Part shown: positions 22,831 to 37,500 of the stretch, one piece after another
Position numbering within the stretch: the stretch's first letter is position 1
Layout: the number at the start of each line of letters is the position of its first letter
NCBI RefSeq assembly: GCF_900496995.4
Contig: NC_044014.1
Span: forward strand, 496,001-560,000
Source: Aquila chrysaetos chrysaetos
Lineage: Eukaryota; Chordata; Aves; Accipitriformes; Accipitridae
Direction of reading: 5' to 3'
Length of the DNA stretch: 64,000 nt
Made by a program: the position numbers and the translations under genes
The notes under the pieces: generated by a model
What the model saw: the letters and a program-made list of their open reading frames with translations, nothing else
Told to the model about the DNA's origin: nothing
Database searches by the model: none

Positions 22831-23318
22831 TATCATAGAATCATGGAATCACGGAACGGTTTAGGTTGGAAGGGACCTTGAAGATCATCTCGTTCCAACC
22901 CCCCTGCCATGGGCAGGGACACCTTCCACCAGACCAGGTTGCTCAAAGCCCCATCCAACCTGGCCTTGAACACTTCCAGGGATGGGGCATCCACAACCTC
23001 TCTGGGCAACCTGTGCCAGTGCCTCACCACCCTCACTGTGAAGAACTTCTTCCTTTTATCTAATCTAAATCTATCCTCTTTCAGTTTAAAGCCATTACCC
23101 CTTGTCCTATCACTACATGCCCTTGTAAAAAGTCCCTCCCCAGCTTTCCTGTAGGTCCCCTTTAAGTACTGGCAGGCTGCTATAAGGTCTCCCTGGAGAC
23201 TTCTCTTCTCCAGGCTGAACAACCCCAGCTCTCTCAGCCTGACTTCGTAGGAGAGGTGCTCCAGCCCTCTGATCATCTTTGTGGCCCTCCTCTGGACTCG
23301 CTCCAACAGGTCCATGTC
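22831..23318 (-). mobile_element. CR1 LINE, 5'-truncated, with C-terminal ORF2 segment
   Basis: This is a 5'-truncated CR1 non-LTR retrotransposon of about 490 bp inserted on the minus strand. Its 3' end (near 22831) carries the ATTC/ATGATTC-type octamer tail typical of CR1. Reading leftward from 23315 the frame is open for 160 codons and begins MDLLERVQRRATKMI, with the characteristic LERVQRRATKMIRGLEHL and RELGLFSLEKRSLQGDLIAA stretches of the CR1 ORF2 C-terminus, downstream of the reverse transcriptase core. The CR1 match stops at about 23318, where unrelated sequence starts; this is the normal outcome of incomplete reverse transcription. The lack of stops or frameshifts suggests a relatively young insertion. 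The endonuclease and RT catalytic regions are absent, so it cannot move by itself. Confidence 0.95.
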
Positions 23319-26300
23319 GGGGAGTTCACGGTTACAGACGTGAATGTGCGGTTAGAGGCTCTCTTCCTCCCCAAAAGCGATGGGGGTTGCTTCTGTCCGG
23401 CAGGGGAAATCCTCCCCACCTCTTCTGCTGCTGTTCTTCTGTCGGCTGCTCGCAGCTGAACTAACTCCCTCACTCTGCTGCTCCTCTTGCAGCTCGCGCA
23501 GCACGACGCTCTAAGGCCAGTGGAGAAATGCTTGTTCAGCTGCAGACGATGGCGCAACAGCTGATGAAAGTGCAAATAGTGAAGTTTGCACCCTCGCTGC
23601 TACCCCGAGCAGCAATATCAGTATTTGTCACTGTGCGGTTACAAAGTCCAGAGTTACAAGGATCTTAAAGAATAGGACTAGGATGCACGGAAATAAAACT
23701 TAGTGGCTCATAAATCCACTCCTTTAACAAGACACAGCTGCACTGTTTTCTCTAGAGCACCTATATGTTATTTCAAGATTTCAGTGCCCTGTGTAAAATA
23801 CCACTGAACACTCTAATGTTTGTGAAAACCAGAACATGTACCACAGGAAGATGGTAATACAAAAAGAGACTTCGACTTTTTATTTCACATTTATCCCAAT
23901 AGCGTTGTTTGTTATGTTCTAACTTGTGGGGAAGCCCACAAATTATGTGAAGTTGTTCTTAGTCCACTTTTGGCACACAAATTACACCCACCACTGACAC
24001 TTGAAGCTCTTCTTGGGATGCCAGCAGTGCAGCAGACTGAGCAGTTTGGAGAGCTCCTGCACACAGGAATTGATTCTGCTACTGCACAGAGGAATTAATT
24101 CTGTCCTTAGCAGGATGTCATTCTGGCACAGCTAGTGACATTAACCAAGTGACTGTTTTTTGTCCAGCATCTTTCAGATTCACAAAATTATTTGAGAGTA
24201 TTTAGAAAATAATAATAATAAATCTTTGGCTAAGAAAGTTAGCATCAATTGGTTTATACGGGATTCAAATATGAATGCCAACATCATATAAGAAAAAAGG
24301 TTATTAGTGATCAAAGTATATACACTGGAAAAAAACCAGAAAAAAATTAATTTAAAAAAATAGCAGGTGCTTCTTGAGCATATTTTATTTCTTAGTATTT
24401 GCTTTCTGCTTATCACACTAGGTTAACTGTTTCAGCCTCTTCAAGAACCACGTGCCAGGCTCTGCCGAATGTAGCCGTTCAAGCCTGGTCCAGTTAAAAT
24501 AAAACAGTAGTGACACTACAACTATGAAACCCCTTTCCATTCCCAGGTGTGAGGTGAGCCAGCAGGCTTGACAAGTCTATAGTGGACATGGTCAGTTTGA
24601 ATGCCACATGTATGATGGCACTGGGAAATCTATACACTAATAAGTTGTATGTCGGGATAGGGAGCTTTTACAGAGCTTTTCTTTCTTTGTCATGTCAATC
24701 TGCAAAAAACCCACATTTTTATGAGGAAAAAATTCCACTAGGAACCTCTCCTATTCAATGGCACTGCAAATAGAAAATGTTTCAATTGCAGAAAAATGCA
24801 TTCTTGTTCATTATAAAAAACAGAACAAGAAACGGCAACCCGGATTTTTCTTTTTTAAGAATCCCTCATTTGGGGAAGTAAGGGAAGCTCGATGTGATGG
24901 GCACAGATTTTGTTTCATTTTGGCAATAAGTGAACAGGACTGTGTGCGTAATTTCTGAGCGTTTCCTCGGCGGCTCTGTGCCACGCTGACTTCAGGCTTC
25001 GATCAAAACACTGGCCCAGGGCTGTCTTCGGTGCTTGGGGCAGTTCCAGTTCATGGCATTCTCAAGGACAGCTTACTGCAGTTTGCTGCTGTTGCCAAAG
25101 GGATAAGCTGAACAAAACATGCCTTAACAGCTAGTAAACTTCTATATGTTAATGTAACAGACAGACCAAAATATACAGCTAATAAACCACAGGCTCTCAG
25201 AGAGGTATTGCTGTATGAGCGCCAGTGAGATGACTTCTTTTAATAATATAGAGCTCTTGAAAGAGCCTTGTGTCAAAAGTATCTTGAACAAGAAGAAAAG
25301 CGCACGACTGTTAGTTCATCCTGATAATTATGTGTACGTGATCATCTTCAACTACATTAGCTTTATTTGATATCCAGCAGAGAGAGAGTTAATACCATCT
25401 CTTCCCCATTCTTCCCTTCTGAATACGTGCAAGATAAAGCAGGTACAGCTGTATGCTACCTTGTCCTCTTATACTTGGGTGTTCGTGATATTTACATAGT
25501 AACTGTGGTACACATTAGTCATTCTCGAGTCTAGGCAGTTGCAGAAAAGTTATCAAAAGCCCATTGCCATTCAGTGTTGGTGTTTATTTTACTTGCTCAT
25601 TGTGCCATGTGATTTGTAACTTACTGAATGTAGTTGCATTAATTATCACCACTATACTTTACTCACTTTCTGACTTTCTTCAGTGGCGTTACTACTGTTA
25701 CTGGACTGAGGTGCTCCATAGCACAAGGATGCTCTGTAGACTTTGCAACTAACTAGTATGAGAAAGGGCGATGGGACGAATGAGCAATTTTCTTCTTCAT
25801 CTTTCAAAATTTATTTCCAGCAAAGCATTCGCTGGATTAGCACTGTTAGGATTATTGGCACAGTGGTTTACCCACTGTATGGGTAGCCCACAGTGTGATC
25901 TGGATCTAAACTGTTAGACACAGGCAGTGATATGTCTTATTACTGTGTTTCCTGGAGCCTAATGTAAGGCCTTTTTAGACTGCTGACTAATAATGTCTTT
26001 CATTAAAGCTTAGTTCTGCCATTATACTGCTATTTTTCCCTATCAGGCATTCCGCAAGTGTTCTTACAGCAGTATTAGTGCTGTCATCAATTTCTGGTGG
26101 GTTCTTAGTCTCTGACTGAATTTGTAGCGTTATATCACACACATTTCCAAATGAAACTTAACTGCATTCCTAGAATAATAGAGGTATAACCTAACCTAAT
26201 CTACAAATTTTTAATTTGTTCTTTTAGTGTTTGTCACTCACCAAATAAAGATTGGCAGAGAATTTTGTCCTTTTTAAACTTAAGCCAAACTAAGTATTAT

Positions 26301-28580
26301 TGTAGAAGCTAAGCAACCACCCTCCCCCCAAACTGTGTTTGCGACTTCTGTTTTTAACCTTTTTGCGGAATAAAAGATTTTTTGTACAGTCTTCCACCTC
26401 TTTGCATTTCATGTATTTATTCTCTTCCCACAGTTCTTTCCCTTATGAGGATTTAGCTCCAGATAGATCTGTCTGGTCTGCTATTCCAGTGCTAAAGGCC
26501 ATCCAAATATTTACTTTCGTACAGCTCATAAACAGTCATACCTTGCAAGCATTTCTTGAGAAATCCTAAAACATTGTATAGACTTTACGTGTTGGGGTAT
26601 TTCAGCTACAAATGGCATGCAGCTGTTCCTGGAGAAGGGCATAACAACTGTTTATCGTATGGTCTTGACCCTTTGAAAGCAGTGTCAGGTAGGAGGACAG
26701 TGCCCCGGGAAATCACGCACGCCATTCCCAGCATTGTTCGCACTCTGGAGCAGGAAGCCACGTTCTGAACAACAGGAATTGGGAAAGGTTGGTCCTGTAG
26801 TGTTGGAAAGCTGAAACACCATTTATTTATTCAGTTGAAATATGGCTCGAGTGGTAATTTATTCCAATACAGCAATAAATGCAGCAGCTGCCGTAGTGGT
26901 TTTCCATTACCCCGAGTGCTCCGAACTCCGCTTTCCTGCCAGGACAGCCCCAGTGTGTGCCGGGGTCTTGCAGCAGACCCAAGCAGGAGAGGCGTCACCA
27001 GGAGCTATTGGGCTCGCGATATGGTCATACCAGGGCTCTGCTTCAGCATGGAGAACGTTAGTAAACGAACATGTGACACCCTTCTGACTCACCTCAGTTT
27101 GCTTCAAATGTCCCGAGTCTGAACCCCCCCACATCGAGAAAACTAATGAGGTCATTGATGTTTGGGGGCAAAGAAATGTGCCCCTCGATGTATTGCTCAC
27201 GGACTGAACCTGCCTTTGTCCATCCATCACTTATTACCGGCAGAACCACAGAGGTGCTGGGGTGGGCAGGGACTGCAGTGCTGCTTGGCTGTCAGACTCT
27301 CAGTCCTTAGGACAAGGAGGAAAACCTTTGGTTTTTTTCCCCTGTCCTCTCTAAGGCACTATGTGAAACTAATGTTCTGTCTCTAAGATCTTTTGCTGAT
27401 ACGAAAGTTTAAAAGTACTTAAGACCATCGTCATCGTAGTAAGAGTAAGGACCTATGACTTTCCAAAGCCAAACACCTTTTCCTTGCTACAGTTCAAGCA
27501 CAGCAGCTACAGACACTTCAGAAGGAGAGAGAGAACTTGCAGATGGTGAACGCAGCAGAGCTGGAGCGATCCCATCCGCAGATCCCATCGGCAGCTGCTC
27601 GCATCCTGCCCTCTCTCCTGCAGAGCACAGAGGGCACCTCAGCCTCGATTTTTGTTCACTCTGTTGAGATCACTCAAAATTAATTACAGTTTGGTTTATG
27701 TCACTGTCTACTGGTGATGATCTAGGTTTGTTTTATCATCGCTAATGTTTAGTCTCTAGTGTTACCAGGTTTTCAGAGATATATATGAAGGTCTGATATG
27801 GAAAGCTTTATAAATATATGGAACAGATTAGGGAAAGCAGGATATAAATAGCTAACCACTGATTACTCTTCTGCATAACTATCTCCCAGAGTACAGTAAC
27901 AATCTTGGAGACAATTTGTGAACTATACCATTTCTTCCAGCTCTTGTATAGAGTAAAAAGAAAAGTTGAGTACTTCCAGCTGATCCTATGGAAACAGCAG
28001 ACAAAGAGTGGTTTAGGGATATTAAGAAACACCCAACTCTGCTCTGTGGTATCCATCCTTCATTTTCATACAAAATGATAACAAAAAACCCATGAGACCA
28101 CAGCATCATGGGATTAGTGTGGAAAAAAGTAATACAAGAAAACACAGCTTGTTGAGCATGCATATATTGAACAATAGCACGTATTGGTTTTTGAAATTTG
28201 TATCTATTATATTGCCAGTTTATGCCTGGTAGAACAAACACTTCTCTAAAAACAAAGAACAAACCAGAAAACCACAGGGGCCCTGTGAGCTGTGTAGTGG
28301 CACACTAAGAGAATTAATGACTTATGCAAAGCAATTTCCTAATGAAAATTTTAAAAAATCTCATCCCAGAAGGCCGGCAATTTTCATTGTAGGAAGGATT
28401 ACCCATCCTCTGGCCATTTTAAATTATCAAATTGGTTTTGGATGTCTGCAGAGGACTGTCAGGGCTATTTATTGTTATTTTTTAAATAAATGTTGCCCTG
28501 CTGGTAAAACCAGAGCAGAGGCAGGCGGCGTTGGAGGTGCAGAGCGTGCGCTGGGCAGCTGCTCTCTGCCGGCACCGACC

Positions 28581-28612
28581 GTTTGCTGAGCGGCCAGTTT
28601 GCTGAGCGGCCA
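28581..28612. repeat. 16-bp tandem duplication
   Basis: GTTTGCTGAGCGGCCA is present twice, head to tail, without mismatch, followed by a further GTT. It is probably a recent slippage duplication. Confidence 0.9.
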
Positions 28613-31600
28613 GTTACATAAAGTGGGACGCGCTGGGCGATGCCACCGAGCACCAAACCGGAGCAACCGGGGCGGGAGCTGCCACAGAGGGGTCCCACCA
28701 GCCCAGGAGGGTCCAGCTGGTTCCCCCAGGCAGGGACATTGTGGGTCATGTCCTTGCGGGTGCTCCACAGGGGCACCGGGGACACGGTTTTGCTGCTGCT
28801 GGTGGCAGAAACAGGTCCACAAGGGATCTGTGGGCCTGCCTCAGCCCCTTCTCGAGGTATTTTCACAGCAGGCCATGTACAAGGTAATTGCAGCTTTCCC
28901 GGCTTCATAAGAAATAGTTCAAACACAGATCTCACATAGGGAAGCGATTCATTTATAATTCAAGACACTTAATGTTTCTCAGAATTTGGTTTCTTTTAAA
29001 CAAGGAATATGATGTAATTTGGGTGTGTGTCTGTGTGATTAAGCCAATTCTGCTGTATCCGTAGGGTTCCTAACCCTTCTCTGCTAGAGACAAACTATCA
29101 GGTACCCCGGCATAACAAATCCTGTTCTTTTTCTGCACCCAGATTTTTCTAGAAAATTAGTTTTCCTCAAATCTGTTAAACAAACCTCAAACACTGGGTG
29201 GTAAAGCACAGGGGTGGGACACCATGGTGAGGACATAGTGGCAGGCTGTGCATCCTCCTTGTGTTTTGAAACTGGCTCAAAGGAGGCCAGATCCTGGGAT
29301 GTGCTTCCCCACAGCTCCTGCAGAAGCAAAAGCTGGAGAGAGCCACAAAGCCTGGGCCCATTACAGAATTGGTTTGGCAAAGTACAAGCTATTCCTTATG
29401 AGGCTGGTCTTCTCCATCTCTTCATGATCTGCCCATGAGTTGGTATAAAAGTATGTGTCATCTGTCCTGATGTAGTTCAAAATGGTGACTGTATTTAGTA
29501 TATACTCCATAGATTACACAGCCACTTGCATTTACACCCTTTTTGCACCATGTCATGGGGCTGGGACAGAGAAGGTGTTGAGGAACGGAACTTTTTTTAA
29601 CTGAATTACACAAGTAGTAATAGTGTCAATATCATTGCTGCAAAAAGTCTATTACCTAATCACCTAACATTAAAGAAATAGATTAATATGGTGTCTGTTC
29701 TCACAGGACCATAGATATTTTTATGGGATATGGCATTATAATAAAAATTCCCTAGACTTCAGCTTAATCTAGAAAACTCATTAAATAGATTCAATACACT
29801 ATGGAATTCTATATAGAAATTTTATTGTTAAATGCGTACCATATTTCTCTGCCTTCTTTGCCCAATCATTTTTATTTTGTAGCAGGTTTTACAGTGTGGA
29901 CAAGATAGAAAGAAGACTCAGAACTGAGGCAGGCTTTAAAGATCATTGACCTGTGTGCTTTCCTACGTGGGAAGATGGGAGGAAAAGGGTCATGATTTAT
30001 AAATTACTTCACTGCTGAAGATGAGCTTAGCATGAACAGAAAATCAGGACTAAGCCGTAACTTGGTGAGGTTTCGGATTCTCAGCCAAAGTTGTGTTACA
30101 AAAGACAAACTAAACACTAACATCTAATGCGCTGCTGGTGAATCACCACACTGGGTCAGTCCCTGATTTCAGAGCCGCCAAAGTCATTGCGAGAGCTGCT
30201 CCGTGGAACGGCCACAGGACGCTTCCCCCACCTGCAGCCGAGCTGCAGCCGCTGGCCCACCCGAGGGGCTTTCTCCGAGGCTCTTTCTCCGAGGGTCTTT
30301 CTGCACAGGACAACCCCAGCACCTCCCTGCCCGGCCTGCAGCAGGAATCGGTGCAGTCTCCCATCTACCTCTGAGTGCACCTGAACCCACGCACGCAGCT
30401 CAGCTCTCACCCTTCCCACGCGTTCCCCACACCACTGCCATCACTGCGCGCCCATGCGTGGGCAGCACCCGCTCAGGGAGGAGGAGAGGTGGCAGCCCAG
30501 ACCTGTGTAAGGCAGCTCTGGTGAGAGCGGAGGGAAGGGAAACAACTTTGAAAACATTCTCAACCCTTTGGTGTCTCCAGGTCTGTGCAGCAACAGCCGG
30601 TCGATGCAGCCTGTAGCTAAGGAGCTTTGCTCGGCTCTTCACTAGGGTCACACAGACTGTTACTCAGCAGGGTAAGAGTCATCCCTGCTTGGTAGCCCTT
30701 GCTTCTTCTTCTGCCGTGGACAAAGAGATATCTGCCATTGCATGCATGGCTGCTTCTCACCTGAGCTACGGCAATACAACATACCTGAGCATGGAGCCGT
30801 CAGTCTGCGGGAAATTTCAGCTGGGGATGAATTCTGTGGCATATCTCACCCGGCTGGCAGGAGGATGGCCCATTCATCTGGCGTGCTCCACAGTCTTTGG
30901 GAAGCTACTGTCAAGCCAAGCTCAGGATCTCCTTTCTTCTTGCACGGCCCTCCACTGCTTAGAGCCTACACAACCAGCAGATTAATGGACATGAGGTGAA
31001 GATCATGATCGGCAGCTATGCTCCTCTGGCAAAATAGATGGTAACGTGTAAAGCTTTAAATTAAGAGCAGGAGGCATAACTGTGAGGACCAGCTTGAGAC
31101 TTTTGAAGAAATTGCGACAGGATCTGAGGCTCATCACAAATCTCACTGTCTTTCTGCAGGAAGTGCATTTCTAAAGCAGAGTCTTGCTCACTTGGGTATT
31201 ATCCTGTCCCATATGGATGTTAAAATACTGCACACAAGAAGAAAATGCTTCATAATATGTGTATTTTTTTTCCACCAGAAAGCAAATGAAATAGCAGCAG
31301 TTAATCCCTCAATAACTGCAGTTAAGCACCAACAGGGAATCAGTCCTGAAATATTAGTGGCCATACAATGGCAACTCTTAAAAAGATGCTTTGATTCCCC
31401 TGTTTTTAAAACTACTGATGAAAACTTATTTCTTTTTCAGCAGTCCAGCTTAAAGGCATTGTATATAGTTTGATTCAGTTAACTAGAGGTGTGTTTGTAT
31501 CGGGCATGTTTTCAGGCTATACCTCAAAGTATTTGAATTATCGAAATAACATAAGTAGTAATAAGTTCAGGTTGTGGAGGTTTTTTAGGGTTTTACCCAT

Positions 31601-34471
31601 GCAGATTTTTTCTGAAGGAAAATAAAATTGGCCTGCAAGGCAGCATCCTTGTTTTCAAGCAACATATGGAAGTAATAGCTTCAAAAATGTGTTAGAATAA
31701 ACTCTCCTGCTTGCAGATAAACAACAGTGCATTGTATGAAATGACTACATGGCTCCTTCGCTCCCTTGGACACCACTTGTGTTTAAAAAATAAGATGTTT
31801 GGTTAGCATGTCTCTGTACCACTAGTGAAAGTAAAAAACATTCTTGTTTCAGAGAAGCTGGCTCCCCACGCTGAGCAGGGAGGGAGGGCGAGCAGGCACC
31901 CAGGGCGCAGCAAAAGGGGAAGAAGAGGGAGTTGAAAGGCTGAGGCTCCTCCTTCCGAACCAAGTAATGGAAAAACGATGTAAGAATTCCAGCGTCTGAA
32001 TAAATATGTGCCCTATGACCTTAATCCCCTAGGAACCAAAAACATCCAGAGTCAGATAAAAATAGTAAACCCTTTACATTGCTGAGGGAGAACAGCACTG
32101 CTTGCAGCTAATTAGCTAAATCCTGTTAATAGCATGGGGGCTGGGCAGCCATGAGGAAGTGAGTCTTTGAGAGACGGCTGAGCCTAACGTGCAGCAGAGG
32201 ACGAAGCAAAGGACGGACGGGCATGGCAAGACGCTTACGCGCATTAAACCATGTGAAGCAAGCAAATGGCACAGCGGCGCCGAGCCAAGTTGACGGGTTG
32301 TGATTAGGAGGTTTCCCCACTCAGGGGATCCACCCCGTCCGTGGCACTGTGCAACACATGCTTTGAGGGAGATCCACCAGAACGACTCCTGGTTGACTGC
32401 AGCTGCTGTTCTAGCCCCAAAAAACTCCTCCCAACAAGATTACAGACCTTGCAGGCTTGCTAGCTTGTGCAGGAAACCACAGCTGGGCAGCAAGGATCCC
32501 TTTAAAAAAAAAAAAAAAAGGCAGAATTACAGTGATCTTGACAGCAAATGTCAACGAACTGTTCAGGTTCAGCTGTACCATTTTATTTGAAGTACTATAG
32601 CTTAACAGTGTGCCAAAGATTAACTATTTATTCAAGCCATAGTGGAGACAATAGATTGCTTCAAACAGCATTCGCAACTGTTTGTTCTAATTCTGAATGA
32701 CTGTTTCATTAGCCAGCACTGGTTTTTCTTTATTATTCCCTAATTGCAAACATTCACACCAGGTGAGTCTTACATGTCACACTATACCTACATACGTATG
32801 CAAAGGTTAATGTTTGTGCACAGCCAGGAGTCCTGTGCAAATTAAATTTTCTATTTACTATTTTAGATTTTTCCAGCCAAAGAATAACTCCCTTGCCAGA
32901 GAGCAGAAACGATACCAGTCGATCTCAATGGCCCGCCACGCTTCATTGGAGAGAATTCTGGAGGCGACCCAAATGTTCAATGTTTGCTTCAAATGTAATA
33001 ATTTATAAGGTCGCTAACACCACTGCATCGCAGGCTGCCCTGTGCTCACACACCTGTGTTCAAGCGATCCAGGTTTTCCTCAGCTGTGGGTTCCTCTAGA
33101 CAGCATGGCTGGCTGGGTTTAACAGCATGGCCGGGACTCGGCTGCCCGTCCTCCACGTGCAATAGCTGCTGCCCTGTGCCAGCCGAGGTGCAGCCACCTC
33201 ACAACGCCCTCACTGTGGCAGAGCAGCTCAGGGGACCCCAGACCTGCAGGAGCTGCAGGATTTCTATTGCATCCCAGCGGCAGGCAGCAGAGCTTTATTG
33301 TTGTCATTTATGGTGTCTTAAAGCAGATCAGCTACTCCTAAAGTGCTCTCAGCATCTTCATCTATCAAGCTTGATGCAGTGGGTTTTGCCATAGACACTG
33401 CGCCAGCGATTTGGGCTTGAATTTTAGCTAAAATGTTTTTGTATTAATATTCCAGGGTGAGAAATTAGTTTGTCATAGATTTCACTTCTGGTGCATTTAC
33501 ATCATATTTCTGCAAAACCACTGCAGATTTGTTTCCGAAATGATCTGCCAAGCCATTAGAACAATTTGCTTGCTAGCAGAAGGAAAGGCTACTGTGTTCA
33601 GTGTGTGCTTTGAAAGGCTGGGAGTGCTTACTTTCTGCAAAATCATACTGAGTTTTGCCTGGAGCTCCATGCCAGAGACTCGCTCCAGAGACTACAGAGC
33701 AATATGCTACAGCTCACATCTGTAGCACCTGGCAGGTTATATAGCATTTTTCAGCCACAAAAAATGACAGTGTGCACTGCATGCTGTACATAATGTATTG
33801 CTTTGCAACTCGAAGGCAGAAGTCTGAGATGTGGACCCCACAGCCCTTTGGGGTGCCTGGATGGAATGACATTTTTGGAAAATGCTGAGTTCCCTCAGAA
33901 AACACTGCTTTTGCACTTGCCACAGTGTGCCATGGCCGTGGGGTTCCCCACCCGGGTGCTGGAAGCAATCACTCCATGACATCACCAAACCAAGAAGCTA
34001 GGACCCTTGTTTTGTGGTTTGTTTATTAAAGGCATATTTGAAAGCATCACTTATCTCTGTGGCACAAAAAAAGAAACATGTATTTAACCGATGTTTTATA
34101 TAGTGCACTTTTTACAGACCAAAACCCATGACTGGCTGCTAGTTACAAAACCAGAGGATTTTCTCAGATTACTGTATTTCACACTGTTACTGATTGAAGT
34201 AATGCATTTTTCACTCTGTAAAAAAAGCTGTCTAAGAGCAGAGTTAATTTCATGCCATCTCAAGCTTTAAAAGCTAAGTAATTCTTATCCTTAGAGTAAT
34301 ATAAAAATTGAGCTGTTAATAGCAACAGACTTGCAGGCTGAAAGAGATGGCTCTGCTTGCTTCTGCACTGTGGGATGAAGCCCCTGGCTGCGAGGAGCCC
34401 CATTGCAGTGGGGTGTCACAGCCCAGCAGTACACAGAACACCAGCAAATGCTGGGGTCTCATGGTGGGGTC

Positions 34472-34531
34472 GCTGTGAAGGATGCAGCTGTGAAGCATGC
34501 AGCTCTGAAGGATGCAGCTGTGAAGGATGCA
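34472..34531. repeat. 15-bp tandem repeat, four copies
   Basis: Four head-to-tail copies of GCTGTGAAGGATGCA, with one substitution in copy 2 (G to C) and one in copy 3 (G to C). The unit is a multiple of three, so open frames pass through it, but they are short and unrecognised. Confidence 0.9.
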
Positions 34532-37500
34532 GCACGCACACCGCGGCCGCGCTGGGTGGCACAACGGGAGCTGTGGGGCGCACCCGAGCACCACCCGCAC
34601 ACTTGTGGGGAGGTGCCGTGGGGATTTCATTGAGTCCTGCCCTGGCCCCACAGCTGACACAACCAAAGGAAGGTACACGGGAAACTGCAGAACTTGGATC
34701 GGAGGCCCTAGATAAAAAGCTGTGTTGGCAGACAGGAGCTCCTTCACCGGAGGCATCTGACAAACCTGCCTCCGCCCCAATAGCCACTGCCCCAGCTGGG
34801 CTCACGGGCTCACATCAGGGGTGATGCTCCTGTGCAGTTGGAGTTCAGCAAACCCCACCTGTGCACCCATCTGCTGGTGACATGCTGGTTTCCTACTTTA
34901 AGGTGGGTGAAAATCTTGAAACATTACTTTAAACTCTATGTATTTTTCCCCCCCCCCCTTGTGTTTCACTGACAAATAGACAAACTCAGGCCAGGGTTAA
35001 AAACCCCGCAAAATTGATGTGAAATTATTTAGTTTGGACTAAGGGCACTGTTTGTCAGGAGCTGTGGAGGCTTTTGCTGCTGTTGGCCATAGAAATGAAC
35101 CTCTGGGCAACTTGGCCCATCCCCTGGCAGCTCTGGAGCTCAGACAGCAGCCTCAGGGCTGCTGGGGACCATGGGCACCACAAACCCAACCATCCAGAGA
35201 CTGTGATCCCTGTTACTCACTTGTCCCTTGGCACCGCTGCCACGTGCCTCTGACACTCGCATTGTCTCTGTCCCACAGCTTGCTCATGCTTGTGAGGATG
35301 AGGAGGAGCGAGGTGGCATCACCACCTTCCAGGGCTATGTGATAATTTGCTGTTCAGGCACGCTGTTAGGTTTCCACGGCCCGCAGCTGTCTAACCAATT
35401 TTAGCACTGCTTTACCTCCCTCCTACTTTTCTTTTGTCACTTTGCATGAAGAGCATAACTTAGCAAGGAAAAGTCACCCTTTGCTTCACGGTTTTGTATG
35501 CTAAAAGCAACATCTGAGCAGTCAGACTGTGATGAAAACGTCCCTCTTGCACATTGGCGAGAGGAAAGTCAAAGCCGTTGAGCTGACCTCCCTCTGCACC
35601 CAGACCCAAAAAGGCGCAAGGGCCCTCAAGGCAGTGCAAAGCAGAGACGTGACTCCATAGACTTTCCACTGTTCCCTAACACCTGGGTGCACACTCTTCC
35701 CTTGGGATTAGCGTGGGTGCACTACCTCCACGTCAGTGCTAAGCTGCCCCATGTTTGCTCTGAGGTGAGCAGGCATGTGGGCAGTTAGTGCAGAAGAGCA
35801 GAGGCATACCTCAGCATACGTCAGGAATGTTTCTCTGGGTACATTGAAAACCAGACCAAGACCACTCCAGCCTGGGTATGTCCTCAACCCACCCAAGAGC
35901 ACATCAGCCACCTGCTGCAGGAGGTGGCACCAGCTTTATTCACCTCCCAGATTTCCCAGTTCACGTAGCAGTTCCCTGGTGCTTCATGTGCCTGATATGA
36001 CCCTCACCGGGGGACCCCAGGTCCAGCTTTCTTCCCTGCTCTGCTTTTGCTCTGCTTCCTTGTCCTTTTCCTTCTCCCTCTCTCCCACACTTGTTTAAGC
36101 AACTCTGCTGCCTGTCTCCTCAGAGCACCCTCTGCAGCTGGGTGCCTTACAGCTGCTCCTTAATTAGCACCTCGATTAACTCCTTCTTTGCCACATCAGT
36201 CTGCTCCATGTCTCCCACACAGTGGGGAAGCCTCCTGGACCTTGCGGGGTGACAGCGATCATAGCAGTAGTACCAGCAAGCAGCGTATCCCTTTGCAATG
36301 TGATTTTTGGGCTCCTTCAGCAGCTGAACTGAACCTAATCTGAATGTCACAGCTATATACTCGCATTTTAGCAAGGGGGTATGAGAGTTGAGAGTTACCA
36401 TCCCATGCCAGTGCCTGGTCAGGTATACAGTACATGTCAGGTACAACGCTTCCTATTGAGACTTTCCATATAGATATATTGACAGAGAACAAGGGAACAT
36501 GCCAAAGTGAAAACGTATCTCTTACTGAGTTTCAAGTCCTCTAAAGAGTTAACTTTTTCTTCCTCTATCTCTCCCACTGTGAAGCAGGTTTATATAGAGC
36601 TTTTCCCTAGAAGCAGGCATAGTAACTGGGAATCACGTTGTCAGTAAGACAAGTCCTGAAACAAAAGTGTGCAATCCTTATTCACAAATACAGTCTGGCC
36701 AAAAACATGCAATAAATGCTAAGCATAGTTGTTTGGTGAAGTGCAAGTGCAAAAGAAGCTCCCTGCCAACAGGATTTTCCACCTCAGACTACTTCAAATA
36801 CTACAACACCAATAAAATTAACAAATATAAAACCTTGTAAATTGCTTTTAAAAGTTTATTCATCCTCTGAAGTCGGAGCTGTGCACAATACTTGCTCGCA
36901 AAGTATCCAGAGGAGAATGTGGGTAGCAGACTGGCTCACTCCAACTCTGGTGGCTCGCAGAGCTCAGGTGGGGAGACTGCCTGGAAGAGGTACAGGCAAG
37001 AAGATGGATGGCAGGCACCACTCTTTCCTTCCTTCTGCTCTAAGACATGAAAGCAGGCAGCTAGGAAGAACAAGAAATGGAGTAACTCCAAGGCAAGATG
37101 CAGGTTATTTTCAGTGACAGCTTCCTTACTCCTCCCCTCTCTCAAGAAGCTATCAGAAGAGACATCTCACCATGGGTTTATTTGCAGACATGTATTTCGA
37201 TTCCTTTATGAAACATTATTGCTTACTGCCTTTCTTGTAGCTGAAATTTTTTTCATTTTTAAAGAAACAGCTGTATTTTTCTTTTTCAGTAGCTGTCAAA
37301 AGATAGATAACCAGATGAAAAATATTCTTATGATACTGTTTTATCTTTTTCCAAGAAGCCTAGTAGATGAAAGTTAATCTGAGAATAATATCCAACACTT
37401 CACTTCATGTAAAATATCTACAAGACACCATATTCGTAAGCTAAATGGTGAGTTAGTAGCTGTGGCATCAGCCCTAAATACGGACTACTTGAACTTACCA

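Noticed and set aside
22833-23315. A 160-codon minus-strand frame as a host gene
   Set aside because: It is the C-terminal part of a truncated CR1 retrotransposon ORF2.
32120-32520. Processed pseudogene ending in the 17-base A tract near 32.5 kb
   Set aside because: Upstream sequence gives no recognisable parent protein and I see no flanking target-site duplication.
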